Origin: a bacterium
Lineage (GTDB): Bacteria; Planctomycetota; Phycisphaerae; Phycisphaerales; SM1A02
Length of the DNA: 64,000 nt
Assembly: GCA_029977865.1 (NCBI GenBank)
Contig: JAPOKA010000001.1
Location: 1 to 64,000, forward strand
Reading direction: 5' to 3'
The position numbers and the translations under genes were made by a program. The notes below the pieces were generated by a model. That model saw nothing but the letters and a program-made list of their open reading frames with translations. It was not told where the DNA came from and ran no database searches. Within the stretch, counting starts at the first letter, position 1, and every line of letters begins with the position of its first letter. Of this stretch, positions 48,421 to 57,443 are shown in pieces.

Positions 48421-51135
48421 TCAGCCCGTCCAGCTTCCCAGCAGTTGCGCAAGGTCGCTGCCGTCGACGATGCCGCTGTTGTCGAGATCGCCGACGCCGC
48501 TCCCGAGCCAGTTGCCGAGCATGGTGGCAAGGTCTGAGCCCGCGACCCGACCATCGTGGTCGAGATCGGCGATCAATCCCCCGCCGCACTCGTCGGGAAT
48601 GCCGTCGCCGTTGGCGTCGCGGCTTCGCCCGCTCGCGATGTCGCAGGCATCCGGCACCCGGTTGCCGTTGCAGTCGAAGCCGTCCGAAGGCAGGAAGTCG
48701 AATCCGGTCGGCGCCCACATCCCGGTGTCGTGGCCGAGCACATAGGACCGCACGAAGTTGCCGCTGTCGACGTCGAACTCGTAGATCCGCGAGGAGTTGA
48801 CGTGAAGCTCCTCGGTGCCGCCGCCGGCGAAGCTGCCGTTGGCGCCGTTGGGATCGACGTGGTGGCGCGAGACGTAGACATTCCCGTTGACGCCGAGCCG
48901 CAGGCCCCAGGGCTCGTCCATGGTCAGCGCCACGTCGGTGCCGCCGCGATTGAACTGGCGGACGAAGGCGCCGGTGCTTCCGTCGAACTCGAGGACCTGC
49001 GAGCTCTCCTGACTGGCGACGAGGAGATGGCCGTCGGGCTTGAAGAGCATCCCGCGGGGACTCAGCAGGCCGCCGTTGTCGAGGAAGCTCACGAAGATCC
49101 CGAGGAACGCACCGGTGGAGCCGTGGTAGCGCCGCACCTGGCCGTCCCCGCCGTTGACGAAGAGGTCGCCATCGGCACCGAAGGCGAGACCGAACGGAGC
49201 AGCGAGCCCGCCGGAGCCCGCGGCCACGAATTCGTCGACGAAGGCGTTGGTCTTGAGGTTGTAGCGGCGGACGCTGGCGCCGGCGCGATCGGCGACGTAG
49301 AGCATGCCGTCCGCCGGGCCGACCGCGAGCCCGGCAGGTTCCGCCGCCGGCGCGTCGGCGCCGACATCGCCGAGGTGGTTGCCGAAGCGGTCGAAGCGCA
49401 CGAGTCGACCGTCCGCTCCGTTGGAGACGACCACGGTCCCGTCGGGAACCACCAGCACGTCGTTGGCTTCGATCATGCCCTCGGGGTCGGAGAGTCCGGT
49501 CAGGACGCCCGTCACCGCATGGAAGCGGCGGATCGGCGCCTCGCCCGAGTGGCTGCCGACCCAGACGTCACCCGCCGCACCGAGGGCCACGACGTCGATG
49601 ACCCCGTCGTCGTCGCAGTCTTCGCAGCTGTCGAGAACAAGATTGCGATCGAGATCGAGGCTCATGTCGGCCATGAGCTGCAGGTAGTCGGCCACGCCGT
49701 CACCGTCGCAGTCTGCCTCGCACTCGTCGGGAATGCGGTTGTGGTCGAGGTCGGCGCTGGTGCCGATCGCCACGTCGTGGGTGTCGGGCACGCCGTTGCC
49801 GTTGCAGTCGGTCTGGCAGTCGTCGGGGACGAAGTCGCCATCGACATCGGGGGCCCCCGCCGCGATCTCGGCGTCGTCGAGAATGCCGTCGCCGTCGCAG
49901 TCCTCGCAGTCGTCAGGCACTCCGTTGCCGTTGCTGTCCGCCGCCGCTCCGGTGGCGATCTCGTCGGCGTCGTCGATCCCGTTGCCGTTGCAGTCGCGGT
50001 GGTCGCAGGGAATGCCTTGGAGGTACTCCCGGATCCGATCCTGCACATAGGTGTGGAAGCGGAGATCGGTGTTGGCGTTGCCGCCGCTCACCGATTGGCT
50101 GCAGTAGCCCATGATGGTGCCGCGCTGCGGCGGGGCACTCAGGTTGAAGCAGTCGTCGAGTCCGTAGGAGTGGGTGTGGCTCGAGCCGAAATTGTGGCCG
50201 AGCTCATGGGCGCAGACCGGCACGTCGTAGTTGTAGACGTCCGGAATCGAGAGGTCGGGGATGCGGCCGATCACGTACCCGACCACCGAGTAGGCGTAGT
50301 TGCCGCACAGGGCGCTCAGATAGGCGACGCCGCCGTAGGGCAGATCGCGACGACCGGAAAGGAACTGCGCGACATCGCGCGACACCGACTGCATGTTCTG
50401 ATTCCAGTACTGCCGGAAGGCCTGCAGGGGATCGGGCTGGTTGAAGAGGTCGTCGGGGGTCTGCCAGATCCGCGAGTAGACGAGCTCGATGCGGACATCG
50501 ACGTCGCGCTGGAAGACGTCGCTCACCGCCGAGTAGAGCTCGACGATGTAGTCGATGGTCGCGTCCGCGTCGTTGAAGAGGGAGTAGAGCTCGTGGTCGG
50601 TCTCGACCGCCAACTCGATCACCCGCGTGGTCTCGCGGGCAGCCGCTGCGCCGGAGGCGGCAAGCGGCGGCTGCGCATGGTCGTGGTGCGATTCCCCGCA
50701 GCCGCACAGCGAGACTCCCGGAGGCAGTCCGCCGCCGTGGCTGCGGGTCGAGATGGCGTCCCCGCCCCGGGACCCGCGGGTCGAGATCCAATGCCGGGTG
50801 CCGTCGAGGTCGACGTAGCCGCTGCGGCCGCTCGCGGTCTCGACGAGGAAGACTCGGGAGTCCGGCCGCCCCTGCACGGTCCCCCGCCAACCTCGCACGC
50901 GATCGGGGTTCCAGCGATGCTCCCGCCCCGAGCCGAGCACGAAGCGGGTTCGCGGCGTGACCACGCTGCTCGGCTCGAGTTCGAGGGCCACCGCACCGAC
51001 CCCGGCGATCTCGACCTCGGACGGACGTACCTGGCCACCACCGCGGCCATCGGCTGCGCTCGTCGGCGATGTGAGGCTTGCGGCGGCCAACCCGAAGAGG
51101 AGGCCCAGTCCGAGGGAAGCGTGGAATCGATGCAT
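48421..51135 (-). CDS. Secreted M12-type metalloprotease with TSP3, NHL and dockerin-type parts
   Basis: 904 residues. Signal peptide 1-28. The zinc-binding motif HELGHNFGSSH (His310, Glu311, His314, His320) and Met-turn IMGYC (Met342) identify a metzincin of the reprolysin-like M12B class. Residues about 378-520 are thrombospondin-type-3 calcium repeats (DCNGNGIDDADEI, DGDGILDDAEIAAGAPDVDG). About 525-840 holds NHL/SMP-30-like propeller blades (NDVLVVPDGTVVVSN, GLAFGADGDLFVNGGDGQVR). The last 50 residues are two EF-hand halves (DGRVAGSDLATMLGNWLG, SGIVDGSDLAQLLGSWTG), lacking the final Cys seen in the others. Likely a calcium-dependent surface protease. Confidence 0.9.
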   Translation of the reverse strand: MHRFHASLGLGLLFGLAAASLTSPTSAADGRGGGQVRPSEVEIAGVGAVALELEPSSVVTPRTRFVLGSGREHRWNPDRVRGWRGTVQGRPDSRVFLVETASGRSGYVDLDGTRHWISTRGSRGGDAISTRSHGGGLPPGVSLCGCGESHHDHAQPPLAASGAAAARETTRVIELAVETDHELYSLFNDADATIDYIVELYSAVSDVFQRDVDVRIELVYSRIWQTPDDLFNQPDPLQAFRQYWNQNMQSVSRDVAQFLSGRRDLPYGGVAYLSALCGNYAYSVVGYVIGRIPDLSIPDVYNYDVPVCAHELGHNFGSSHTHSYGLDDCFNLSAPPQRGTIMGYCSQSVSGGNANTDLRFHTYVQDRIREYLQGIPCDHRDCNGNGIDDADEIATGAAADSNGNGVPDDCEDCDGDGILDDAEIAAGAPDVDGDFVPDDCQTDCNGNGVPDTHDVAIGTSADLDHNRIPDECEADCDGDGVADYLQLMADMSLDLDRNLVLDSCEDCDDDGVIDVVALGAAGDVWVGSHSGEAPIRRFHAVTGVLTGLSDPEGMIEANDVLVVPDGTVVVSNGADGRLVRFDRFGNHLGDVGADAPAAEPAGLAVGPADGMLYVADRAGASVRRYNLKTNAFVDEFVAAGSGGLAAPFGLAFGADGDLFVNGGDGQVRRYHGSTGAFLGIFVSFLDNGGLLSPRGMLFKPDGHLLVASQESSQVLEFDGSTGAFVRQFNRGGTDVALTMDEPWGLRLGVNGNVYVSRHHVDPNGANGSFAGGGTEELHVNSSRIYEFDVDSGNFVRSYVLGHDTGMWAPTGFDFLPSDGFDCNGNRVPDACDIASGRSRDANGDGIPDECGGGLIADLDHDGRVAGSDLATMLGNWLGSGVGDLDNSGIVDGSDLAQLLGSWTG

Positions 51136-51400
51136 GGGGACTCTCGTCAGGTCGATTGAGCAACGCCTGCAAGCGGTGTCGAGGAATGCTCGGGAAGTAT
51201 GCCCCGATCACGCGGAGCGACAAGACTTCGTGTCGCTCCGGGCGGCGGTTCGCGCCGGTCGGGAGGGTTGTGGTGCTTCCGGTCGGCGGGTCGCCGGTGC
51301 GGGACCGCCCCGCTTCGCACCGACCGAAGTCGTCTCGCCGTGCCCCTCCCGACTGGCAGTTCTTCGACGCCTCGGCGGTCCCTCGGCCGACAAGCACGGC

Positions 51401-52021
51401 ATGTACTGCATCAGCTGCGAATACCGGCTCAGCGGCCTCGAAGCGGGCCGGTGCCCCGAGTGCGGCCGAGCATTCGACCCAGCCGACTCCTCGACGTTTG
51501 ACCGGCGGCGACGCGGTCCTCAGGCGCTACTGGGAATCGGCTCCGCCCTGCTCATCGGCGGGCTTTCGTTCTTCGGGCTCCAGCAGACGATCCTGATGAA
51601 GGGGCTCCAATCCCAGTTCACCGCGTTCTGGATCGTCGCGGGAGTCGGCCTCGCCGCGGGCGTCGCCGCAGCGGTGCTGGCCGCCTGGAACCGCTCGTGG
51701 CTCGGCAGGATTCCGCTGCTTCTCGTGGGCATCGTGGCGGTCTGGGCCGGGCTGGCCTTTGGTCACGACAAGTACTACCGCGTCTGGCAGGCGCTGCCCG
51801 ACGCTCCGGACGAGGCATACGCAGACTCCGGTCCCGTCGCGACCCTGCTCGCGGGCTGGATCCCCGGAGGGATCTTCGTGGTCGGAGTGTTCCTGCCTGC
51901 ATTGCTGGTCTTCTCGTGGAAGCGCAAGCAACGCCGTTCGCTCGCGCCGCCGCTTCCGACCGCGCCGCCGCCACCGACCCCGCTGGCGCCACCGACTGTG
52001 CCGCCGGACGCACCATCGTGA
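51401..52021 (+). CDS. Zinc-ribbon multi-pass membrane protein (paralogue B)
   Basis: 206 residues from the ATG at 51401; no clear ribosome binding site. MYCISCEYRLSGLEAGRCPE begins a CxxC...CxxC zinc ribbon, and four hydrophobic segments follow (about 45-62, 73-95, 98-117 and 150-170). A Pro-rich tail ends the protein. The shared RVWQALPDAPDEAYADSGP and GWIPGGIF with the protein at 10575-11180 show common descent. The surrounding genes are small membrane proteins too. Function unknown. Confidence 0.75.
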   Translation: MYCISCEYRLSGLEAGRCPECGRAFDPADSSTFDRRRRGPQALLGIGSALLIGGLSFFGLQQTILMKGLQSQFTAFWIVAGVGLAAGVAAAVLAAWNRSWLGRIPLLLVGIVAVWAGLAFGHDKYYRVWQALPDAPDEAYADSGPVATLLAGWIPGGIFVVGVFLPALLVFSWKRKQRRSLAPPLPTAPPPPTPLAPPTVPPDAPS

Positions 52022-52152
52022 AGCTGGCGCTCGCGACCGGCTCCGGCCCCCCGAGGGTCGCGATCGCGGTCACGAACTGGACACCCCCACACACAGCCAC
52101 TCGATGGTCGAGGCTCTTGCCGAGACGATGTCGCCGATCGAGGATTCGCGAG

Positions 52153-52551
52153 ATGCCTCCGCGGCTCGGACCCGATCGCCACGTTCCCAACACCGGTCCA
52201 CTCTGGCTGCGGGTCGCCCGCTGGTGGGCGCGGCTCGCGAGCCTTGCAAGCCTCGCGATGCTCGTTCTCTTCGCGACAAGCGGGGGCGCCAAGCCGAGCG
52301 CCTTCGAGTGGTTGCTGCTCGCGTGCTTTCCGATCGGTATCGCGATCGGCATGATCGTCGCGTGGTTCCGCGAGATCCTCGGCGGCTCGATCACCCTCGC
52401 GAGCTTGCTCGGGTTCCACGGGCTGCTCCTGCTCGCGGGCGATCGTCCGCCGGCGGGCCCGTGGTTTCTCGTGTTTGCATCGCCGGGGATCGCGTTGCTT
52501 GGCATAGGGCTCCTCGCGCGTCGGTTCGGCGTCAGTCGGATCGCGACTTGA
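52153..52551 (+). CDS. Small four-helix membrane protein (DUF7670-like)
   Basis: 132 residues from the ATG at 52153. Hydrophobic segments at about 28-46, 52-70, 78-96 and 104-122. The layout LWLRVARWWARLASLASLA, IGIAIGMIVAWFREILGG and SLLGFHGLLLLAGDRPPAGPW matches a family of small membrane proteins listed as DUF7670. The stop codon overlaps the next start by one base (TGATG), so the two genes are coupled. Confidence 0.7.
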   Translation: MPPRLGPDRHVPNTGPLWLRVARWWARLASLASLAMLVLFATSGGAKPSAFEWLLLACFPIGIAIGMIVAWFREILGGSITLASLLGFHGLLLLAGDRPPAGPWFLVFASPGIALLGIGLLARRFGVSRIAT

Positions 52552-52964
52552 TGACCACGCCGATGCGACGCCGACTGGTGTTCGCCGCGATCGCGCTCGC
52601 GGTCATTCCGCTCGGTCTCGCGACGCGACGCTTTCCGTCGGCGTTTCCCGAGTTCATCGCGACCTACGCCGGCGACGTCCTGTGGGCGGTGGTCGCCTAC
52701 CTGCTCATGGGCGTGATCGCCCCGAGCGCCACCGTTCGACGTCGCGGCGCGATCGCCCTCGCCTTCGCGTTCATCGTCGAGTTCAGCCAGTTGTGGCATC
52801 CCGAGTGGCTCGACGCCATTCGCACAACGACCCTTGGTCATCTCCTGCTTGGCATCGGTTTCGAGTGGAGCGATCTGCCCTGCTACACCCTCGGCGTCCT
52901 CTTGGCTGCTGCATTCGAGGCGATGGTCACATCACCTCGCGCAGCCGACGCTCCGCAGACCTGA
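52551..52964 (+). CDS. DUF2809 family membrane protein
   Basis: 137 residues from the ATG at 52551, overlapping the previous stop by one base. Four hydrophobic segments. The core FIATYAGDVLWAVVAYLLMG, EFSQLWHPEWLDAIRTTTLG and GFEWSDLPCYTLGV matches DUF2809, where the acidic and tryptophan residues in EFSQ and FxWxDxxxY are conserved. Related in fold to VanZ-like membrane proteins. Role unknown. Confidence 0.88.
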   Translation: MTTPMRRRLVFAAIALAVIPLGLATRRFPSAFPEFIATYAGDVLWAVVAYLLMGVIAPSATVRRRGAIALAFAFIVEFSQLWHPEWLDAIRTTTLGHLLLGIGFEWSDLPCYTLGVLLAAAFEAMVTSPRAADAPQT

Positions 52965-53118
52965 GGCGAGCCCGCCGCGGCCCCACTGCCGCGACACGAT
53001 CGAGCTTGTCCCCGACGAACAACGAGCCGCCCTCGCGGGCGGCTCGCAGTTCAGGTGCGATGTCGGTCGTCCGGCACCGTCGCCGGCTCGGGCGACGAGA
53101 CCGCGACCGGTTCGAGGC

Positions 53119-54666
53119 TCACTTGACCTTCTCGATCTCGCCCGGCCGCCACGTCTGGTCGAACCACGGCTCGAGCGGACCATAGAGGCGCAGACACAGG
53201 AACCACGCCTTGCCGGGCACGGTCTGGATCCAGTTCGTCTCGTGTCCCTTCGGCGCCGCGGGCCCGAACCAGATGGTGTACGAACCATCCCGATTCGCGA
53301 CCAGGTCGCGATTGCGTTGGCTGTTCTTGCTGGGATAGGGCTGGTCGGTCTGGAGCATCGAACGAGTCTGCGGGTCGTAGACCACCAGCGACCAGAAGTC
53401 CTTTGCCGGCGGATTGGGCGGCAGGGTCAGGCGATAGGTGTTCGAGCCGTCGAGGTAGTCCCCGCTCGAATCGCTGGCCGCCAGCGCGTATTGCGAACCG
53501 AGTCCCGGAAGCTTCAGCACCATGGCCGGGGTGTTGACGGTGGCGATGTAGAAGAACCTCGTCCGGGCGTCCTTGTTGCGACCGCCGTTGCCGTCATCGA
53601 TCAGCCAGCGATAGTCCTCGCCGTCGAAGGCGCTGAACCAGACGCTGTTGGGGTAGAGCCGCGCGGTCTCGGAGCGGGTCTGGAACGCCAGGGTCCGCGC
53701 AGTGGCGTTTCCGATCGCCACCGCATCGTCGAGAATCCGCCGCATGCGGGCGTCCGGGGCGAAGGTCCGCCCCTTCTGGATGCCGATCGCCGCGAGGTTG
53801 CCGCGCAGCTCGGGATCGATGAAGTCGATCGGCTCGCGCTGGATCACGTCGTCGATCTCCTCGTAGAAGCTCGCGTCGTTGGCATGGATGGTGTTGAAGA
53901 CCTTCCCGGTTCCGTCAATGAACTTCATTGGCGGCGGGTTGTCGGCCTGCGCGAGCGGATACACCTTGAGGCCCTGGGTCCACATCGCGCGGGCCGCATC
54001 GGTCTTGCCGTCCTTGAGCATTCCGCGGAGCGGGAGCCAGTTGATCCGCGAGGGGCTTCGCGCCACGAAGTAGCCGTCGGGGATCTCTCCTTCGTAGCCT
54101 TCTGGGACGATCAGGTACTTGCCGCCCTTGCCGCGATCGGGCCCCGGCGCGCCCATGTCCACCACGAATCGGAAGAAGGCGTCGTTGACGGTTCCGGGGC
54201 CGGCACCGGGCGGAATCTCGACGACGATCGGGCCGTCCTTCTCGAGGTCGAGCAGTCCGATCGCGTAGACGGTGTCGGTGTTGCCGGTGAGGAAGAGACT
54301 GTTCGAGTCCATCAGCTCTTCATAGAGCATGATCTCGTTGCACTCGTCGACGCCGACGCTCGCCATGCCCCGCCGCAGCGCCTCGACCGACGCAGCGGGG
54401 ATGAAGTCGAGGAAGACCTCGACCGCTCGCATCCGGTCGAGGTTGTCGTAGACCGCCTCGACCGTCGCGGCATCCGGCATCCCGTCGAAGAAGCGCAGGG
54501 TGCCGATCGAGCTCTCGACCATGTCGGGAGTGAGGATCGCCTCCGGCATTCGCTGCTTGAATCCGGGCGTCGCGTCGGGCGCCGGGGGCACGGCTTGGGG
54601 GAGTCCCACCGCGACGGCGGCGGGCAACACGGTGGCGGCGATGCCGAATCGGCCAGATGAGTTCAT
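53119..54666 (-). CDS. Secreted DUF1254/DUF1214 protein
   Basis: 515 residues from the ATG at 54666, with CAGGAG ten bases upstream. A hydrophobic N terminus (about 8-25) acts as signal peptide. DUF1254 covers about 55-200 (DTVYAIGLLDLEKDGPIVVE, the hallmark NxDTxY segment) and DUF1214 the C-terminal 110 residues (YRLTLPPNPPAKDFWSLVVY, WIQTVPGKAWFLCLRLYGP). These proteins are abundant in environmental bacteria, sometimes linked to xenobiotic breakdown, but their activity is unknown. The promoter upstream is overlapped by a palindrome, and a TetR gene lies just beyond. Confidence 0.93.
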   Translation of the reverse strand: MNSSGRFGIAATVLPAAVAVGLPQAVPPAPDATPGFKQRMPEAILTPDMVESSIGTLRFFDGMPDAATVEAVYDNLDRMRAVEVFLDFIPAASVEALRRGMASVGVDECNEIMLYEELMDSNSLFLTGNTDTVYAIGLLDLEKDGPIVVEIPPGAGPGTVNDAFFRFVVDMGAPGPDRGKGGKYLIVPEGYEGEIPDGYFVARSPSRINWLPLRGMLKDGKTDAARAMWTQGLKVYPLAQADNPPPMKFIDGTGKVFNTIHANDASFYEEIDDVIQREPIDFIDPELRGNLAAIGIQKGRTFAPDARMRRILDDAVAIGNATARTLAFQTRSETARLYPNSVWFSAFDGEDYRWLIDDGNGGRNKDARTRFFYIATVNTPAMVLKLPGLGSQYALAASDSSGDYLDGSNTYRLTLPPNPPAKDFWSLVVYDPQTRSMLQTDQPYPSKNSQRNRDLVANRDGSYTIWFGPAAPKGHETNWIQTVPGKAWFLCLRLYGPLEPWFDQTWRPGEIEKVK

Positions 54667-54756
54667 CGAGTTCGGTCTCCTGATACGAGGTTGGCGCGGC
54701 CGCGATCAGCCCCCCCCGAAGGCGATCACGAGGGGACTGCGTCAGATCCCCCCCCG

Positions 54757-54788
54757 CTTGTAGACCCGAACTGACACGATGTCAACTC
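54757..54788 (-). promoter_or_regulatory. Promoter with embedded TetR-type operator
   Basis: On the minus strand TTGACA (54780-54785, exact -35 consensus), a 17-base spacer and TACAAG (54757-54762). The -35 is part of TGACA-CGA-TGTCA (54772-54784), which extends to GAnnTGACA-CGA-TGTCAnnTC (54768-54788). Binding of the neighbouring TetR protein here would block transcription of the DUF1254 gene. The leader would be about 85 bases. Confidence 0.65.
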
Positions 54789-54808
54789 TTCGCGGAGAAC
54801 CGTACGCC

Positions 54809-55528
54809 TCAGTCGGCTCGGCTTCGCGTCCGCCGACGATCGGCAGGTTTCGCCGAGGATCTCGCCGAATCGGCGGGCCACAGCACTCGGATCCAGACCT
54901 CGCACATCGTGTCGACCACCCGCTTGATGTCCGCTGGTCGAGCCCGGCCTCTCCCGAAGGCCTCGATCATCAGTGCCGCATCCATCCGGTTGAAGGCGTG
55001 GGCGACGCGATCGCTCTCGAGCGCCGGTTCGATCAATCCGGCCTGCTGCTCGAGCCGTATCCGCCGCGCGACCGCGGAGTCCCAATCGCCCATGAACCGA
55101 CTCCACATCTGCTCAAGGCCCGGGTGCATCGACGCCGCCTCGGAGATCGCTCGGTAGAGGGGGCCGCTCGCGGCCACGATCCGAGTCAAGCCCTCCATGG
55201 ACGCGCGAAACTGCCGAATGGAGTCGGCCGCGGTGGTGACTTCGCGGCTGAACCACGGGATCGCATGATCCTGCATGCCGCGCTCGAACTCCGCGAGCAG
55301 CTGCTCGATCAGGTCCTCGACGTCGGTGAAGTAGCGGTAGAACGCGGGACGACTCAGCGGCGTCGCAGCCATCAGCACGCCGACGTTGAGCTCCCGATAC
55401 GGGCGCTTCGCGAGGAAGTCGATCGCCGCCCTGACGATGATGCCGCGCGCATCCTCGGGGCGATGTCGTGGCGATCGCGTCCGTGCACCTGCCTTGGCGG
55501 CCTTCTTCGGCCTCGACGCCCTGGTCAT
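54809..55528 (-). CDS. TetR-family transcription regulator
   Basis: 239 residues from the ATG at 55528. The basic N terminus (TRASRPKKAAKAGARTRSPR) is followed by the TetR helix-turn-helix at about 25-75 (IIVRAAIDFLAKRPYREL, LMAATPLSRPAFYRYFTDVE) and an all-helical ligand domain. TACACT lies seven bases before the ATG, indicating a leaderless transcript. It lies between the DoxX-like gene (divergent) and the DUF1254 gene (same strand, 142 bp downstream), whose promoter holds a palindrome. It probably controls both. Confidence 0.92.
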   Translation of the reverse strand: MTRASRPKKAAKAGARTRSPRHRPEDARGIIVRAAIDFLAKRPYRELNVGVLMAATPLSRPAFYRYFTDVEDLIEQLLAEFERGMQDHAIPWFSREVTTAADSIRQFRASMEGLTRIVAASGPLYRAISEAASMHPGLEQMWSRFMGDWDSAVARRIRLEQQAGLIEPALESDRVAHAFNRMDAALMIEAFGRGRARPADIKRVVDTMCEVWIRVLWPADSARSSAKPADRRRTRSRAD

Positions 55529-55580
55529 CCGATCGAGTGTAGCGATCGATCGGCCCTTTCGAGAATGGCGATGTCCACTC

Positions 55581-55605
55581 AGGTTGAAGGTACGCTTCGC
55601 AACCT
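55581..55605. promoter_or_regulatory. Inverted repeat between TetR and DoxX genes
   Basis: AGGTTG (55581-55586) and CAACCT (55600-55605), with inner AAG/CTT pairs offset by two bases. It lies in the 151-bp divergent region. A second operator is possible, but it does not resemble the TGACA palindrome upstream of the DUF1254 gene. Confidence 0.3.
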
Positions 55606-55679
55606 CCACCGCGGATTCTCGTGGTCCGAGAGTCGGGCGGGCGGGAGCGAACCCATGGCGAAGGAGGCGCGAGCGGCCG

Positions 55680-56096
55680 ATGTTTGAACGACTTCTCGAT
55701 CCACTGGTCTCGGCCCAATTGCTGGCGGCGGCGATGCTCGCGATTCTCTTCCTGCAATCGGGACTCGACAAGGTCTTCGACTTCAAGGGAAACCTCGCCT
55801 GGCTCAACGAGCACTTCGGAAAGTCTCCGCTGCGGGGCCAGGTGTTCCCGATGCTGGTAGTGGTCACCATCACCGAGTGTGCCGCCGGCGGGCTCGCCGC
55901 GGCCGGCGCCGTGCAGGTTGCCGTTTCCGAGAGCGCTTCGCTGGCCCTCGGGGCCGCGCAGCTCGCGGGGCTCAACATCGTGATGCTCTTCTTCGGGCAA
56001 CGGGTCGCCAAGGACTACGCCGGCGCCGCGGCGCTGGTGCCCTACTTCCTGCTCTGCGTGGGTGCGATCGTGCTCTTCGGCGGCCCCTGGGGCTGA
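55680..56096 (+). CDS. DoxX-family membrane protein
   Basis: 138 residues from the ATG at 55680; AAGGAGG lies 12 bases upstream, a little far. Four hydrophobic segments (about 12-32, 58-80, 84-104 and 112-134). FLQSGLDKVFDFKGNLAWLN in the first helix-loop is typical of DoxX/DoxD-like quinol-linked membrane proteins. It is divergent from the TetR gene and therefore a likely target of it. Confidence 0.85.
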   Translation: MFERLLDPLVSAQLLAAAMLAILFLQSGLDKVFDFKGNLAWLNEHFGKSPLRGQVFPMLVVVTITECAAGGLAAAGAVQVAVSESASLALGAAQLAGLNIVMLFFGQRVAKDYAGAAALVPYFLLCVGAIVLFGGPWG

Positions 56097-56267
56097 TCCT
56101 GCGCCACGCTCGATCCGTGGGGCGACCGACGCGCGAGGCTCCGGTTGGCCCCGCGACCGCAAGGTGGCGGAGCAGGGGCGTACCCCCACGTGTAACGGCG
56201 GTTCGAAGCCGACCCACCCGCGCCGAGCGTCGAGGCGATCCGGAACAGGCGAGAGAACGAAGGGCGG

Positions 56268-57443
56268 CTAGGCCTTCGCCACCTCGACCCACCGCTGCGA
56301 TCGGGCGGATTCGAGGACCGCATCGCAGACCAGTTGGGTCCGAAGCGCATCGCGGAAGTCGGGATAGCGCTGTTCGATCGAAGGATCGTCGAGGCGTCGC
56401 ATGAATTCATGCAGCCCGTGCACGAAGGAGTGCTCGTAGCCCAGGCACAGTCCCGGCACCCACCACTTCCCTGCGTAGGGGTGGTCGCCGTCGGTGCAGT
56501 GGATGCTGCTCCAGCCGCGCCGATCGCCGGGCACGGCGTGATCGAAGTAGGCGAGGCGGTTCAGGTCGTGGAGATCCCACGCAAGCGACTTGTGCTCGCC
56601 GTTGATCTCGAAGGTGTAGAGCGCCTTGTGGCCGCGGGCGTAGCGGGTCGATTCGAAGACCGCCATGGAGCCGTTGGCGAAGCGGGCGAGGAACGCGCAG
56701 GCATCGTCGATGCCGACCGGCTCCTTGCGGCCGGTCGCGGTGTGCACCCGCTCCTTGACGAAGGTGTCCGTCATCGCCGAGACCGAGACGATCTCGCCGT
56801 TGATCCAGCGGGCGGTGTCGATGCAATGGGCCAGCAGATCGCCGGTGACGCCGGAGCCCGCGACCTTGGCGTCGAGCCGCCACAACCCGGTGCCGCCCTG
56901 GGGGACCTCCGCCGAGATCGTCCAGTCCTGCAGGAAGTTCGCGCGGTAGTGGAAGACCTTCCCGAGTTCGCCCGCCGCCACGATGTTCCGGGCGAGGGTC
57001 ACCGCAGGCAGGAAGCGGTAGTTGAACCAGACCAGATTCGGGAGCCCCGCCGATTCGACCGCTTCCACCATGCGGCGGCCTTGGTCGCCGTCGAGGGCGA
57101 TCGGCTTCTCGCAGAGAACCATCTTTCCGTTGGCGATCGCCGCAAGCGCGATCTCCATGTGCGAGTCGTTGGGGGTGCAGATGTCGACGGCGTCGACATC
57201 CTCGCGCTCGACCAGTCGCCGCCAGTCGGTCTCGACGTGGGCCGCATCCCATGCCGAGGCGAAGGCGCGGCAGGCGCCCTCGTCGCGGCCGCACACCGCC
57301 TGCAGCACCGGGCGGCGCGACTCGCGAAAGAAGTGCGGCACCTGACGGATGGCGTTGGCATGGGCCCGGCCCATGAATCCGTAGCCCACGAGGCCGATGC
57401 GGAGGTCTCGACCGCGTGCGGTGGAGGCGGAGGAATCGTTCAC
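56268..57443 (-). CDS. Gfo/Idh/MocA family oxidoreductase
   Basis: 391 residues from a GTG at 57443, which overlaps the stop of the upstream TIM-barrel gene (GTGA). The Rossmann motif [16 protein letters not shown] lies near residue 15, [17 protein letters not shown] and [14 protein letters not shown] follow, the last containing the catalytic EKP lysine region. [18 protein letters not shown] is the second-domain His/Asp block. An NAD(P)-dependent sugar or inositol dehydrogenase. Last gene of a three-gene leftward sugar operon. Confidence 0.95.
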   Translation of the reverse strand: MNDSSASTARGRDLRIGLVGYGFMGRAHANAIRQVPHFFRESRRPVLQAVCGRDEGACRAFASAWDAAHVETDWRRLVEREDVDAVDICTPNDSHMEIALAAIANGKMVLCEKPIALDGDQGRRMVEAVESAGLPNLVWFNYRFLPAVTLARNIVAAGELGKVFHYRANFLQDWTISAEVPQGGTGLWRLDAKVAGSGVTGDLLAHCIDTARWINGEIVSVSAMTDTFVKERVHTATGRKEPVGIDDACAFLARFANGSMAVFESTRYARGHKALYTFEINGEHKSLAWDLHDLNRLAYFDHAVPGDRRGWSSIHCTDGDHPYAGKWWVPGLCLGYEHSFVHGLHEFMRRLDDPSIEQRYPDFRDALRTQLVCDAVLESARSQRWVEVAKA

